Shown in pieces: positions 53,268 through 62,246 of a DNA stretch of 64,000 bases. How positions within the stretch are numbered: the first letter of the stretch is position 1; each line of letters opens with the position of its first letter. The position numbers and the translations under genes were made by a program. Location: the NCBI GenBank assembly GCA_910579175.1, contig CAJTTB010000008.1:1-64000 (forward strand). Direction: 5' to 3'. Under the pieces are notes generated by a model. It searched no databases and was not told the DNA's origin. It saw only the letters and a program-made list of their open reading frames with translations. This DNA is from an uncultured Oscillospiraceae bacterium. GTDB taxonomy: Bacteria; Bacillota; Clostridia; Oscillospirales; Ruminococcaceae.

Positions 53268-53358
53268 ATAAAACCGTGAGACACACGGAGTTTGCTTATG
53301 TGAATTATCATTTTAGTTCATATAGGAAACTCCCGCTATCAATGGTGGGAGTATGTCA
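53268..53358 (+). ncRNA. Multi-hairpin structured element upstream of cheY (copy B)
   Basis: The core ATAAAACCGTGAGACACAC (53268-53286) differs from copy A at one position. AACCGTG closes with CACGG around AGACA. TATGTGAA (53297-53304) pairs with TTCATATA (53317-53324). A ten-pair hairpin, ACTCCCGC… with …GTGGGAGT (53329-53352), is followed by ATGTCA. It lies 45 bases before the cheY start, as copy A lies 45 bases before flgM. Its third hairpin also resembles IS200/IS605-type element ends. Confidence 0.5.
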
Positions 53359-53403
53359 CAAAAATATCAATGTATAGTATATATGATTGAAGGAGAACTG
53401 ATT

Positions 53404-53772
53404 ATGTATAAGATTTTGCTTGTTGACGATGCTGGTTTTATGAGAATGATGATTAAAAACAATTTGACCAAAGCTGGTTATACCTCTTTTGTAGAAGGAG
53501 AAGATGGACAGCGTGCGATTGAACTCTATCAACAGGAAAAACCGGATTTGGTGATTATGGATATCACTATGCCCAATGTAAATGGTATTCAGGCTTTGGC
53601 GGAAATTAAAAAATTAGATCCGTCAGCAAAAGTAGTTATGTGTTCTGCAATGGGTCAAGAATCTATGGTTATGGATGCAATCAGCTTAGGTGCAATGGAT
53701 TTTATTGTAAAACCATTTAAACAAGACCGCATTGTGCAAACAGTTAGTAAAATTCTTCCTTTGGGAAATTAG
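53404..53772 (+). CDS. cheY: Chemotaxis response regulator CheY
   Basis: A single receiver domain of 122 residues, phosphorylated by CheA and acting on the motor switch. Acidic pocket VDDAG, phospho-acceptor Asp53 in VIMDITMPNVNG, the CSAMGQ switch residue and Lys in FIVKPFK are all present. The start is the ATG at 53404, after GAAGGAGAA; upstream in-frame starts run into the structured spacer and lack ribosome binding sites. Followed by fliO after three bases. Confidence 0.97.
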   Translation: MYKILLVDDAGFMRMMIKNNLTKAGYTSFVEGEDGQRAIELYQQEKPDLVIMDITMPNVNGIQALAEIKKLDPSAKVVMCSAMGQESMVMDAISLGAMDFIVKPFKQDRIVQTVSKILPLGN

Positions 53773-53775
53773 TTT

Positions 53776-54153
53776 ATGATGGAAGCGCTTACAGTGCTGG
53801 GGACGCTTGTTCTAATTGTACTTATCTTTCTGGGAGCTTATTGGTTTACAAAGTTTTTGGGAAAGCGTTATCAAGGCGGTATGTTAAAAAGTTCTGCACA
53901 TATTCAGGTGCTAGAACAAATTTCATTGGGACAGGACCGCACATTGACTGTGGTGAAAGTGGGGGACTCTACTTTGTTGTTGGGAGTTACCTCACAACAA
54001 ATCACATTGGTGAAAGAACTTACATCAGAAGAATTTCCAGATTTGGAAATTTCCTCTCAAACAGAAGCGACTGCACCATTTACTTCTCTGTTTAAGGATG
54101 CACTGAAAACATGGGGAATGAAACCCGGCGGAAAGGATGGGAAAAAGCATTGA
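53776..54153 (+). CDS. fliO: Flagellar export protein FliO
   Basis: Small membrane protein that helps to assemble FliP in the export gate. 125 residues with one membrane helix at residues ~4-24 (LTVLGTLVLIVLIFLGAYWF), then the FliO domain (QVLEQISLGQDRTLTVVKVG, then STLLLGVTSQQI). The ribosome binding site is weak. Its stop TGA overlaps the TTG start of fliP. Confidence 0.92.
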   Translation: MMEALTVLGTLVLIVLIFLGAYWFTKFLGKRYQGGMLKSSAHIQVLEQISLGQDRTLTVVKVGDSTLLLGVTSQQITLVKELTSEEFPDLEISSQTEATAPFTSLFKDALKTWGMKPGGKDGKKH

Positions 54154-54968
54154 CTCTTGCACAAAAAGAAATGACTGCAAAAAAGAAACGACAGTTAAAA
54201 AAGCATATTATTTGTTTTGTGGTTTCCTTAACAGCAGTAATCTCGTTGATTATTTTCTTTAGCAATCAAGTACAGGCAGCGGGAATTAATATAGATATTA
54301 GTTCTGGTGATGGTACAGAAGGTAGTTTTGGAACCATTCAAGTACTGTTGTTATTTGCACTCATTGCTTTGGCACCTTCGTTATTGATTATGGTGACTAG
54401 TTTTACTAGAATTGTCATTGTGCTGTCTTTTTTGAGGAATGCTTTGGGTGTTCAGCAGACACCTCCAAATCAGGTGGTTGTTGGGTTGGCTTTGTTTTTG
54501 TCATTGTTTATTATGGCACCAGTTTTTTCTGAAATGAATGAAATTGCGATACAGCCTTATGCAGAACAACAAATTACACAAGAACAAGCGCTAGAACAAG
54601 TTCAAGTACCACTAAAAGAATTTATGCTAAAACAAACAGGAGTAAAGGAACTAAATTTATTTCTTTCTATTTCTGGACAGGCAGAAACACTTGAGGAAAT
54701 TAATCCAGAATCTTTAACATCTTTGGGGATTGAGGTAATTGTACCAGCGTTTATCACCACAGAATTGAAAAAAGCCTTTACCATGGGATTTTTATTGTTT
54801 ATTCCATTTTTGATTATTGATATGGTCGTATCCAGTACATTGATGTCTATGGGTATGGTTATGTTGCCGCCTTCTATGATTGCAACACCATTTAAATTGA
54901 TGTTATTTGTAGTGGTAGATGGTTGGAGTTTATTGATAGATGCTCTGATAAAAAGTTTTATCAAATAG
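54150..54968 (+). CDS. fliP: Flagellar export gate protein FliP
   Basis: Core of the type III export channel, 272 residues, with an N-terminal signal-like helix (ICFVVSLTAVISLIIFF) and membrane segments. The family motifs FTRIVIVLSFLRNALG and QTPPNQVVVGLALFL are intact, as is PSMIATPFKLMLFVVVDGW. I start at TTG 54150, which overlaps the fliO stop (TTGA) and has GGATGGG upstream. An ATG at 54111, inside fliO, is less likely. Confidence 0.95.
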   Translation: MTLAQKEMTAKKKRQLKKHIICFVVSLTAVISLIIFFSNQVQAAGINIDISSGDGTEGSFGTIQVLLLFALIALAPSLLIMVTSFTRIVIVLSFLRNALGVQQTPPNQVVVGLALFLSLFIMAPVFSEMNEIAIQPYAEQQITQEQALEQVQVPLKEFMLKQTGVKELNLFLSISGQAETLEEINPESLTSLGIEVIVPAFITTELKKAFTMGFLLFIPFLIIDMVVSSTLMSMGMVMLPPSMIATPFKLMLFVVVDGWSLLIDALIKSFIK

Positions 54969-55021
54969 GGTGAATATTGCGGTACCAAATAGCTGGTCAT
55001 TGATAGAGGGAGGAATTGGCT

Positions 55022-55285
55022 TTGAGTGCAGGAGATGTACAAGAAATTTTAAGAAACGCGATTATGATAATGTTGCAATTGGCAGCTCCATTTTTAATTG
55101 TCAGTATTATTATAGGGCTTGTGATTTCTATTTTTCAGGCTGCAACTCAAATCCATGAACAGACCATTACATTTGTTCCCAAAGTAGTTGCAATTGTTTT
55201 ACTGTTGTTGATATTAGGTCCTTGGATGATTTCTAAGTTGTCGGATTTATTCGATGCTTTGTTTTCTTTTATGATTAATTTGTAG
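55022..55285 (+). CDS. fliQ: Flagellar export gate protein FliQ
   Basis: Export channel subunit of 87 residues with two membrane helices. The linking motif IFQAATQIHEQTITFVPK is diagnostic. I prefer the TTG at 55022, which suits AGGGAGGA; a TTG two codons earlier is the alternative. It is 12 bases before fliR. Confidence 0.94.
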   Translation: MSAGDVQEILRNAIMIMLQLAAPFLIVSIIIGLVISIFQAATQIHEQTITFVPKVVAIVLLLLILGPWMISKLSDLFDALFSFMINL

Positions 55286-55296
55286 CAGGAGATCGT

Positions 55297-56073
55297 ATGA
55301 TAATTGAAATGCAAACCCTACTGGCATTTGTTTTGGTATTTTGCCGTATGGCGGGTATGATTTTATTTAATCCATTGCTTTCAAGAAGAAATATTACCTC
55401 TGGGGTAAGAACCATTTTAGTATTGTGTTTGACCTTTTTGATTGCGCCTCAAATGCTGGAACATGCCCCTGAAACACTGACGAATTTTGGATTGATATTT
55501 GAAATAGCCAAAGAATTAATGGTGGGAATTGTTTGTGGTTTTGTATTTCAAATATTTTATTATCTACTGATTTTTGCAGGAGATATTATGGATATTTCTT
55601 TTGCATTATCTATGGCAAAAGTATTTGACCCTGGAACCAATATTCAGATGTCTTTATCAGGTAAATTATTGGAATTATTATTTGTATTGTACTTTTTTGC
55701 CACTGATTGTCATTTGGTAATGATAAGAATTTTTACTTCTTCTTATGATATTATACCCTTAGGGGAGGTTTTAATTGGGCAGGAGACAGCTGGTTTTATC
55801 ATTGAACTATTTGTATCAATTTTTTCATTGGCAATACGCTTGGCGCTGCCTTTTGTTGCAGCAGAGTTTGTGCTTGAGATAGTAATGGGCGTATTGATGA
55901 AATTGATACCACAGATTAATGTATTTGTACTGAATATTCAGTTGGAAATTTTATTGGGATTTGTATTGTTATTTTTGTTCACAGGCCCTATTACAAATTT
56001 TACAGACCATTTTATGGACAATATGCTTCGGATGATGGAGCAGGCTTTGTATATCATGCAGAATACAGGCTAA
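55297..56073 (+). CDS. fliR: Flagellar export gate protein FliR
   Basis: Export channel subunit of 258 residues with about six membrane segments. The FRMAGMILFNPLL-like start (FCRMAGMILFNPLLSRRNI) and the GDIMDISFALSMAKVFDPG and PQINVFVLNIQLEILLGF motifs are typical. AGGAGATC precedes the ATG. It is followed by flhB. Confidence 0.96.
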   Translation: MIIEMQTLLAFVLVFCRMAGMILFNPLLSRRNITSGVRTILVLCLTFLIAPQMLEHAPETLTNFGLIFEIAKELMVGIVCGFVFQIFYYLLIFAGDIMDISFALSMAKVFDPGTNIQMSLSGKLLELLFVLYFFATDCHLVMIRIFTSSYDIIPLGEVLIGQETAGFIIELFVSIFSLAIRLALPFVAAEFVLEIVMGVLMKLIPQINVFVLNIQLEILLGFVLLFLFTGPITNFTDHFMDNMLRMMEQALYIMQNTG

Positions 56074-56123
56074 GCGAATAAATGTGTTGACGCAAAAAAT
56101 TTTTGTAAAAGGGTGGTGAGGAA

Positions 56124-57200
56124 ATGTCTGGAGAAAAGTCGGAAAAGGCTACGCCAAAGCGGAAAAGGGATGAGCGAAAGAAAGGAAATGTATTCCTAAG
56201 TAGAGAAGTCGTCATAGTTTTTTCCCTTTTGGCGTCGTTTTATACTATTAAACTTCTTGCCCCAGTGATACTTTCTCAGTTGCAGGGCTCTATTAGAAGT
56301 TTTTTTTCATTGACGGCGACGATGCAACAGGTAACAGACGGAGATTTGGGATCTTTGTTTATCAAGGCAGTGATTACGTTTTTTATCGTCTGTTTACCGA
56401 TATTATTAGTTTGTTCTTTGGTGGCAATTGCTGCAACAATGGGGCAAACCAAGGGGTTATTTTCTGCAAAGGCATTTGCGTTTAAAGCCAACCGTTTGAA
56501 TCCTCTAAATGGAATTAAAAAGATGTTTTCACTACGTGGTGTGATTGAACTTTTAAAATCCATTTTAAAAATTATTGTGTTGGCAGTGGTTGTTTGGAAT
56601 GTAGTTTCTAAGTGGGTGGCACAACTTCCTTCGATGATGAACATGAGCGCTTTAGAGGCTATGTCACAAACGGGAGATACCATTACGAATATCATTTTAA
56701 ATGCTGCAATTGTATTTGTATTTTTAGGAATCTTTGACTATATTTATCAGTGGTGGGATTATGAAAAAAATCTGCGCATGAGTAAACAAGAAATTAAAGA
56801 GGAATACAAACAGTCAGAAGGTGACCCACAGGTTAAGGGTAAAATCAAAGAGCGTCAGCAAAGAATGTCTCAACAGCGTATGATGCAAAACGTACCGAAT
56901 GCAGATGTTGTTATCCGAAATCCGACCCATTATGCGGTAGCAATTCAGTATAATCCGAAAAAAAATCGCGCTCCAATTGTCATTGCAAAGGGAGCAGATT
57001 CACTGGCACTGAGAATTGTTGGAGTTGCTGAACGCAATCAGGTCCATGTCATGGAAAACAAACCATTGGCACGTGGGTTGTATGAATCAGTCGAGCTGGA
57101 TCGAGAGATTCCAGAGAAATATTATAAAGCAGTCGCTGAGGTTTTGGCCTTTGTGTATAATTTGAAGAAGAAGGATTTGAATCAGCATGAAAATATTTAA
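56124..57200 (+). CDS. flhB: Flagellar export gate and substrate-switch protein FlhB
   Basis: Membrane protein of 358 residues with four membrane helices and a cytoplasmic tail which cleaves itself at NPTH (Asn266-His269) and changes export specificity when FliK signals. The N-terminus SGEKSEKATPKRKRDERKKG and the tail RNPTHYAVAIQYNP are canonical. AAAGGGTGGTGAGG precedes the ATG. It overlaps flhA by 14 bases. A second, tail-only homologue is at 11.3-11.7 kb. Confidence 0.97.
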   Translation: MSGEKSEKATPKRKRDERKKGNVFLSREVVIVFSLLASFYTIKLLAPVILSQLQGSIRSFFSLTATMQQVTDGDLGSLFIKAVITFFIVCLPILLVCSLVAIAATMGQTKGLFSAKAFAFKANRLNPLNGIKKMFSLRGVIELLKSILKIIVLAVVVWNVVSKWVAQLPSMMNMSALEAMSQTGDTITNIILNAAIVFVFLGIFDYIYQWWDYEKNLRMSKQEIKEEYKQSEGDPQVKGKIKERQQRMSQQRMMQNVPNADVVIRNPTHYAVAIQYNPKKNRAPIVIAKGADSLALRIVGVAERNQVHVMENKPLARGLYESVELDREIPEKYYKAVAEVLAFVYNLKKKDLNQHENI

Positions 57201-59253
57201 GAATGCAGTTGCTGCATTTGTCATTTTAATTATATTTTTGCTCATTGTTCCTTTGAACACTTATATTTTGGACTTTATGTTCATTACCAATCTGTCTATA
57301 TCTTTTATCATTATGTTGACAACCATGTATATCAAAGAACCATTAGAATTTTCTATCTTTCCTTCCCTATTGTTGATTACAACGATGTTGCGTTTATCAC
57401 TAAATATTTCTTCCACACGTTCTATTTTGACCAACAATGGATATGCTGGTGAAGTGGTTAAGACATTTGGTGACTTTGTAATTCGAGGTAATGTAGCAGT
57501 TGGTTTGGTTATCTTTTTAATCATTGTATTGGTTCAGTTTATCGTTATTACAAAAGGTTCTGAACGTGTTGCTGAAGTTTCAGCGCGTTTTACATTGGAT
57601 GCTATGCCTGGTAAACAGATGGCAATTGACGCAGATTTAAGCTCTGGGTTGATTGATGAGGATACTGCACGTGTAAGGCGTTCTAAGATACAAAGAGAAG
57701 CAGATTTCTTTGGCTCCATGGACGGTGCTTCTAAGTTTGTAAAAGGTGATGCGATTATCTCTATTATTGTTACTTTTATCAACTTAATTGGCGGTGTTGT
57801 CATTGGATTTATGGATGGCGGAGACTTTGGAACTGTACTTAGCACCTATTCTATTTCAACCGTTGGTGACGGTTTGATGTCACAGATTCCAGCATTGTTG
57901 ATTTCTGTTGCAACTGGTATGATTGTAACCCGTTCTGCTTCAGAAGCAAACTTGAATACAGATGTTATCAAGCAATTTTCTTCTCAGCCACGCGTATTGA
58001 TTATGGCAGGGGGAGCAATGCTGTTTTTGATGTTGATTGGTTTCCCTCCAGTACAGATTATTATGGTGTCTTCTGTTTTAATTACTTTGGGTGTAGTTTT
58101 ATTTTTGCAAAGCCGCAAACAGCCAGAACAATCTGATCAATCAGCTATGGATGCGCCTCCGGTTTCAGAAGAAATCACAAACGAAGTTTCCTTTTATAGA
58201 AATCTGGAAAATGTATATGGTCTGTTGAATGTTGACCCAATTGGAATGGAGTTTGGATATAGTTTGCTTCCATTGGTAGAAGAGAGCAGCGGCGGAAATT
58301 TTATGGACCGTGTTGTTATGTTCCGTAAACAATTTGCAGATGAAATGGGCATGGTTATTCCTTCTGTTCGACTCAAAGACAGTGGACAGCTCAATCCAAA
58401 CCAGTATGAAATTCGGATTAAAGGGGAATCTGTGGCAATGGGAGAGGTGTTGACCGACCATTATTTGGCATTGGTTCCTGAAGATCCTAGTGAAGATGAT
58501 GCAATTGATGGCATTGAAACGGTAGAACCCGCCTTTGGTATGCCTGCAAAATGGATTAGTGAAGATAAGAAAATCAAAGCTGAGATGGCAGGCTATACCT
58601 TAATTGACCCTACTTCTGTGATTATTACACACTTGTCAGAGGTATTGCGCGCTCACGCTTATGAAATTTTAAACCGACAAGAAGTAAAGAATATGTTGGA
58701 AAACCTCAAGAAGGTCAATCCAAGTATTGTAGAGGATACTGTGCCAGCAGTCGTGTCTGTAAGCGAACTGCAAAAAGTGCTTAGGGGATTGTTGTACGAA
58801 GGTGTACCAATACACGATTTAGAGACAATCTTAGAAACATTAGCCGATTATGGTGCCACCGTAAAGGATACTGATGTGTTGACAGAATATGTGCGTCAAG
58901 CTTTACGCCGTACGATTACACATCGATTTGCAGAAGCGGGACAATTAAAGGTCATCAGCTTAGATGCAAAAGTAGAGAACATGATTATGGGAGCAGTCAA
59001 AAAAATCGATGGAGGTTCTTATTTGGCATTGGATCCCGATATTATTCAAAAAATTATCACTGCTTCCACAGAACGATTAGACCAGGTTCGACAGGTAGTA
59101 CAGATTCCAATTGTATTGACATCCCCTGTTGTAAGAATTTACTTTAAAAAGTTATTAGACCAATTTTGTTCTGATGTAACTGTACTTTCATTTAATGAAA
59201 TCGACCCATCTATTCAGATTCAAGCATTGGGCAATATTTCACTTTCTCAATAA
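57187..59253 (+). CDS. flhA: Flagellar export gate protein FlhA
   Basis: Largest export gate subunit, 688 residues: eight membrane helices in the first ~320 residues with the FHIPEP-type loop region (ARFTLDAMPGKQMAIDADLS) and a cytoplasmic domain binding chaperones (VITHLSEVLRAHAYEILNRQ; TITHRFAEAGQLKVISLD). It overlaps the end of flhB by 14 bases. The usual flhF and flhG genes do not follow; sigma-28 comes next after a 62-base gap. Confidence 0.97.
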   Translation: MKIFKNAVAAFVILIIFLLIVPLNTYILDFMFITNLSISFIIMLTTMYIKEPLEFSIFPSLLLITTMLRLSLNISSTRSILTNNGYAGEVVKTFGDFVIRGNVAVGLVIFLIIVLVQFIVITKGSERVAEVSARFTLDAMPGKQMAIDADLSSGLIDEDTARVRRSKIQREADFFGSMDGASKFVKGDAIISIIVTFINLIGGVVIGFMDGGDFGTVLSTYSISTVGDGLMSQIPALLISVATGMIVTRSASEANLNTDVIKQFSSQPRVLIMAGGAMLFLMLIGFPPVQIIMVSSVLITLGVVLFLQSRKQPEQSDQSAMDAPPVSEEITNEVSFYRNLENVYGLLNVDPIGMEFGYSLLPLVEESSGGNFMDRVVMFRKQFADEMGMVIPSVRLKDSGQLNPNQYEIRIKGESVAMGEVLTDHYLALVPEDPSEDDAIDGIETVEPAFGMPAKWISEDKKIKAEMAGYTLIDPTSVIITHLSEVLRAHAYEILNRQEVKNMLENLKKVNPSIVEDTVPAVVSVSELQKVLRGLLYEGVPIHDLETILETLADYGATVKDTDVLTEYVRQALRRTITHRFAEAGQLKVISLDAKVENMIMGAVKKIDGGSYLALDPDIIQKIITASTERLDQVRQVVQIPIVLTSPVVRIYFKKLLDQFCSDVTVLSFNEIDPSIQIQALGNISLSQ

Positions 59254-59315
59254 AAATGAAAGTAATATAATTTTAAATTTCTTGATAGAATAGAAAAATA
59301 GGGATGGTGAGGCGT

Positions 59316-60104
59316 ATGGCTGTTGAAAAGGATAATCAAAAAGATCCAGTTGAATTGATGAAACAGTATAAACAAACAGGGGACCTTTCAATTAGAAATC
59401 AACTGGTAATGTATTATATCAATTCTGTGAAAAAGACAGTTATGAGTATGCGTTCTATCCTTCCTGCCAGTATTCAGTATGATGATTTTGTTAACCAGGG
59501 TGTTTTGGCATTGATTGATTGTATTGATAAATATGACCCAGAGCGTGGAGCTAGTTTTGATACATATATTTATAAGCGTTTGCGCGGTTCGGTGCTCAGT
59601 TATATGAGAAAACAAAGCTGGTTGCCTTATCGTGTACGCAATGCTAGAAGAAATATTTTACAAGAACAAGAAAATATGATAGCACAATTGGGAAGAGAGC
59701 CCACCAACTCGGAATTGGCAGAGCGTTTGGGTATGACCGAGAAAGAGTTGGATAGATATTTAGTAGAAATTTCAAATGCAGAGATGTATTCATTTGAAGA
59801 ATTGTTGGAAAATGCTTCTCAGATGATTGAAAGTAATGCCAACCATAATGATGAGACTTCGCCAGAGGGAAATGTACTTCGCAATGAATTAAAGACGGTG
59901 TTACAAAAAGCGATTGATAGTTTGCCAATGCGGGAAAAGCAGGTTATTACACTATGCTATTATGAAAACTTAAATCTTCGTGAAATAGGGGAGATATTGG
60001 GGGTTAGTCAACAGAGGGCATCTTGTGCAAGGACAACTGGATTGGCAAAATTAAATAAAAAACTATCAGAATATTTAGATGGAAAGGGGATTATAAAATG
60101 CTAA
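59316..60104 (+). CDS. sigD: Flagellar sigma factor sigma-28 (SigD/FliA)
   Basis: A 262-residue sigma factor for late flagellar and chemotaxis genes, held inactive by FlgM (20.6 kb). Region 2 reads VNQGVLALIDCIDKYDPERG, then FDTYIYKRLRGSVLSYMRKQ; region 3 has LGREPTNSELAERLGMTEKE; region 4 has LREIGEILGVSQQRASCART. I start at the ATG at 59316 after GGTGAGG; an in-frame GTG four codons earlier is unlikely. It overlaps flgF by seven bases. Confidence 0.96.
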   Translation: MAVEKDNQKDPVELMKQYKQTGDLSIRNQLVMYYINSVKKTVMSMRSILPASIQYDDFVNQGVLALIDCIDKYDPERGASFDTYIYKRLRGSVLSYMRKQSWLPYRVRNARRNILQEQENMIAQLGREPTNSELAERLGMTEKELDRYLVEISNAEMYSFEELLENASQMIESNANHNDETSPEGNVLRNELKTVLQKAIDSLPMREKQVITLCYYENLNLREIGEILGVSQQRASCARTTGLAKLNKKLSEYLDGKGIIKC

Positions 60105-60847
60105 CAGGTTACTATTCAATTGCATCTGGGATGTTGGCACAACAGCGAAAATTAGAAATTCAAGGTAATAACCTCGTAAATGCACAAACACCAGGATATC
60201 ATGCACAACGTGCGATTACCACTTCTTTTGAAGAGGAATTGGCAAAACGTCTAGAGCCTAGAGCGACAGGTGCGATTGGTTCTGTGAATCCAATTACAAT
60301 TGTAGAGCGCAAAGATACCTTATTTCAATCAGGTGATGTCAAACAAACTGATAGAAATATGGACGTAGCAATCAATGGATATGGTTATTTTAATATTCAG
60401 GGAGAAGATGAAAACAGAACTTATTTGACCCGCAATGGTCAGTTTGACATAGATGAACAGGGATATTTGATTCTTCCACAAACGGGAAGGGTATTGGGAA
60501 CAAACAATACACCGATTCAGGTAGGGGATACAAATTTTGAAGTGAAAGAAGATGGTTCTGTTTATACCAGTGCAGGTGCACTTGCAGGAAATTTATTGGT
60601 AACTGAACTTCCTGAAACAGCAGAGCAATATGAAAATGGTTTGTTTGGCATTCCAGCAGGAGCACAAGCTCAACCAGTACAGGGAACTGGTTTTGTGCAG
60701 GGAAGTTTAGAACTTTCCAATGTGGATTTGAATCGTGAATACACGATGATGATTGAAATGCAACGTGGTTTTCAGGCTTGCAGCACAGCATTACAGCTTA
60801 TCGATCAGATCGATCAAAAAGCAGCTTCACAGATAGCTAATATTTAG
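60098..60847 (+). CDS. flgF: Flagellar rod protein FlgF-like (FlhO type)
   Basis: Distal rod protein of 249 residues. Motifs: MLTGYYSIASGMLAQQRKLE at the start, IQGNNLVNAQTPGYHAQR, and the C-terminal SNVDLNREYTMMIEMQRGFQ. In Bacillus this and the next gene are called flhO and flhP. The ribosome binding site AAGGGG is in the end of sigD. Assignment to FlgF rather than FlgG rests on order and is soft. Confidence 0.87.
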   Translation: MLTGYYSIASGMLAQQRKLEIQGNNLVNAQTPGYHAQRAITTSFEEELAKRLEPRATGAIGSVNPITIVERKDTLFQSGDVKQTDRNMDVAINGYGYFNIQGEDENRTYLTRNGQFDIDEQGYLILPQTGRVLGTNNTPIQVGDTNFEVKEDGSVYTSAGALAGNLLVTELPETAEQYENGLFGIPAGAQAQPVQGTGFVQGSLELSNVDLNREYTMMIEMQRGFQACSTALQLIDQIDQKAASQIANI

Positions 60848-60862
60848 AGGGGTGGATAATAC

Positions 60863-61597
60863 ATGAATTTGGCGTTTTATACTGGGGCAACTGGATTGGG
60901 CGCTTTTCAAGGGGCTTTGAACATTGTCGGCAACAATATTGCAAACAGTAATACAATTGGATATAAACCGGAAACAGTGTCTTTTGAAAATCTGTTATAT
61001 ACACATATGTATGTAAATGCAGAGTCAGAGCCTTTGGTTGGAACAGGAGTAAAATCACAATCAAATGGAATCACCTTTGGAACATCCACTTATAGGACAA
61101 CAGAGAATGCACTTGATTTTGCAATTGTAGGTGATGGCTTTTTTGTAATTGAAAAAAATGGCAACACCACTTATACACGTGCGGGCGCTTTTCAGATGGG
61201 TTCAGATGGAACAGGAAATTATTATCTTTGTACAACAGATGGTTCTTATGTACTCGACAGTACAGGAAATCGCATTCAGATTGAGCAAGATCCAGAAACG
61301 GGTAATTACATACATGATGGAATCGCTGGTAAAATTGCTGTTGTGCAATTTGAAAATCAACAGGCATTGGAAACATTGTCTGGAAATCGCTTTGCCCAAA
61401 CAGATGAATCAGGAGAACCAGTGATATTAAATGAGGAAAATCATCCCGTTCGTTCTCGTATATTAGAACAATCTGGTACTGTGATGGCGAGTGAGATGAC
61501 CAATATGATTTTAGCGCAGCGTGGCTTTCAAATGAGTTCAAAAGTAGTACAGACTGCTGATGAAATTGAAGATATTGTCAACAATCTTCGAAAATAA
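60863..61597 (+). CDS. flgG: Flagellar rod protein FlgG-like (FlhP type)
   Basis: A 244-residue distal rod protein. Motifs: ALNIVGNNIANSNTIGYKPE and the C-terminal GTVMASEMTNMILAQRGFQM. It resembles the preceding gene and FlgE, and lies 15 bases after flgF. GAGGGGTGG precedes the ATG. FlgG/FlhP is the likeliest identity, from order. Confidence 0.87.
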   Translation: MNLAFYTGATGLGAFQGALNIVGNNIANSNTIGYKPETVSFENLLYTHMYVNAESEPLVGTGVKSQSNGITFGTSTYRTTENALDFAIVGDGFFVIEKNGNTTYTRAGAFQMGSDGTGNYYLCTTDGSYVLDSTGNRIQIEQDPETGNYIHDGIAGKIAVVQFENQQALETLSGNRFAQTDESGEPVILNEENHPVRSRILEQSGTVMASEMTNMILAQRGFQMSSKVVQTADEIEDIVNNLRK

Positions 61598-61622
61598 ACA
61601 GTAGCAGAAAGATGGTAAAGTA

Positions 61623-62246
61623 ATGGCATTAGATAATTTTAATGGATTAAATGAGATTCAATTAGATGTTCTCAAAGAGATTGGCAATATTGGTTCAGGA
61701 AATGCGGCATCTTCTCTGTCAGAAATGCTGGGAAGACCGATTAATATTATGGTTCCTAAAATCAGAATCCTAGATTATCAAGAAGTATCTACAAATCTTG
61801 GCGGTCCAGAAACATTAATGGTGGGACTCATGATTTCGATTCATGGAGATATCGAAGGAATGATGATGTTTCTGTTGCAAAAAGATTTTGCACATATGAC
61901 ATTAAACGCGCTACTTGGCGGAGCTTTAAACGATTTTTCAGAAGCGGGAGAGATGGAACTTTCGGCGATGCAGGAAATTGGAAATATTATGGCTGCTTCC
62001 TATATTAATGCAATGGCATCTTTGACAAATTTGAAAATAGATATTACAGTTCCAGATATTTGTATTGATATGGTGGGAGCCATCTTGAGCGTACCTGCAA
62101 TTCATTATGCAGATATTAGCGATAAGATTATCTTTATTGAGGATCAACTCAATACAATGGATGAAACCACATCTACTCATGTTTTAATGATACCAGATGA
62201 GGCTTCTCTCAAAAAAATTATGAATAGCCTGGGGATAGACATGTGA
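61623..62246 (+). CDS. cheC: CheY-P phosphatase CheC
   Basis: A 207-residue CheC. Both phosphatase helices are present: LDVLKEIGNIGSGNAASSLS and LSAMQEIGNIMAASYINAMA, each with the E and N residues which place water on CheY-P. It cooperates with CheD, encoded with a four-base overlap downstream. In Bacillus the CheC-CheD pair controls receptor adaptation. AAAGATGGTAAAGTA precedes the ATG, a weak site. Confidence 0.95.
   Translation: MALDNFNGLNEIQLDVLKEIGNIGSGNAASSLSEMLGRPINIMVPKIRILDYQEVSTNLGGPETLMVGLMISIHGDIEGMMMFLLQKDFAHMTLNALLGGALNDFSEAGEMELSAMQEIGNIMAASYINAMASLTNLKIDITVPDICIDMVGAILSVPAIHYADISDKIIFIEDQLNTMDETTSTHVLMIPDEASLKKIMNSLGIDM

Noticed and set aside
53184..53403. cheY start upstream of 53404 or an intact insertion sequence
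   Set aside because: The upstream in-frame starts run into the hairpin element and lack ribosome binding sites; there is no transposase coding frame.
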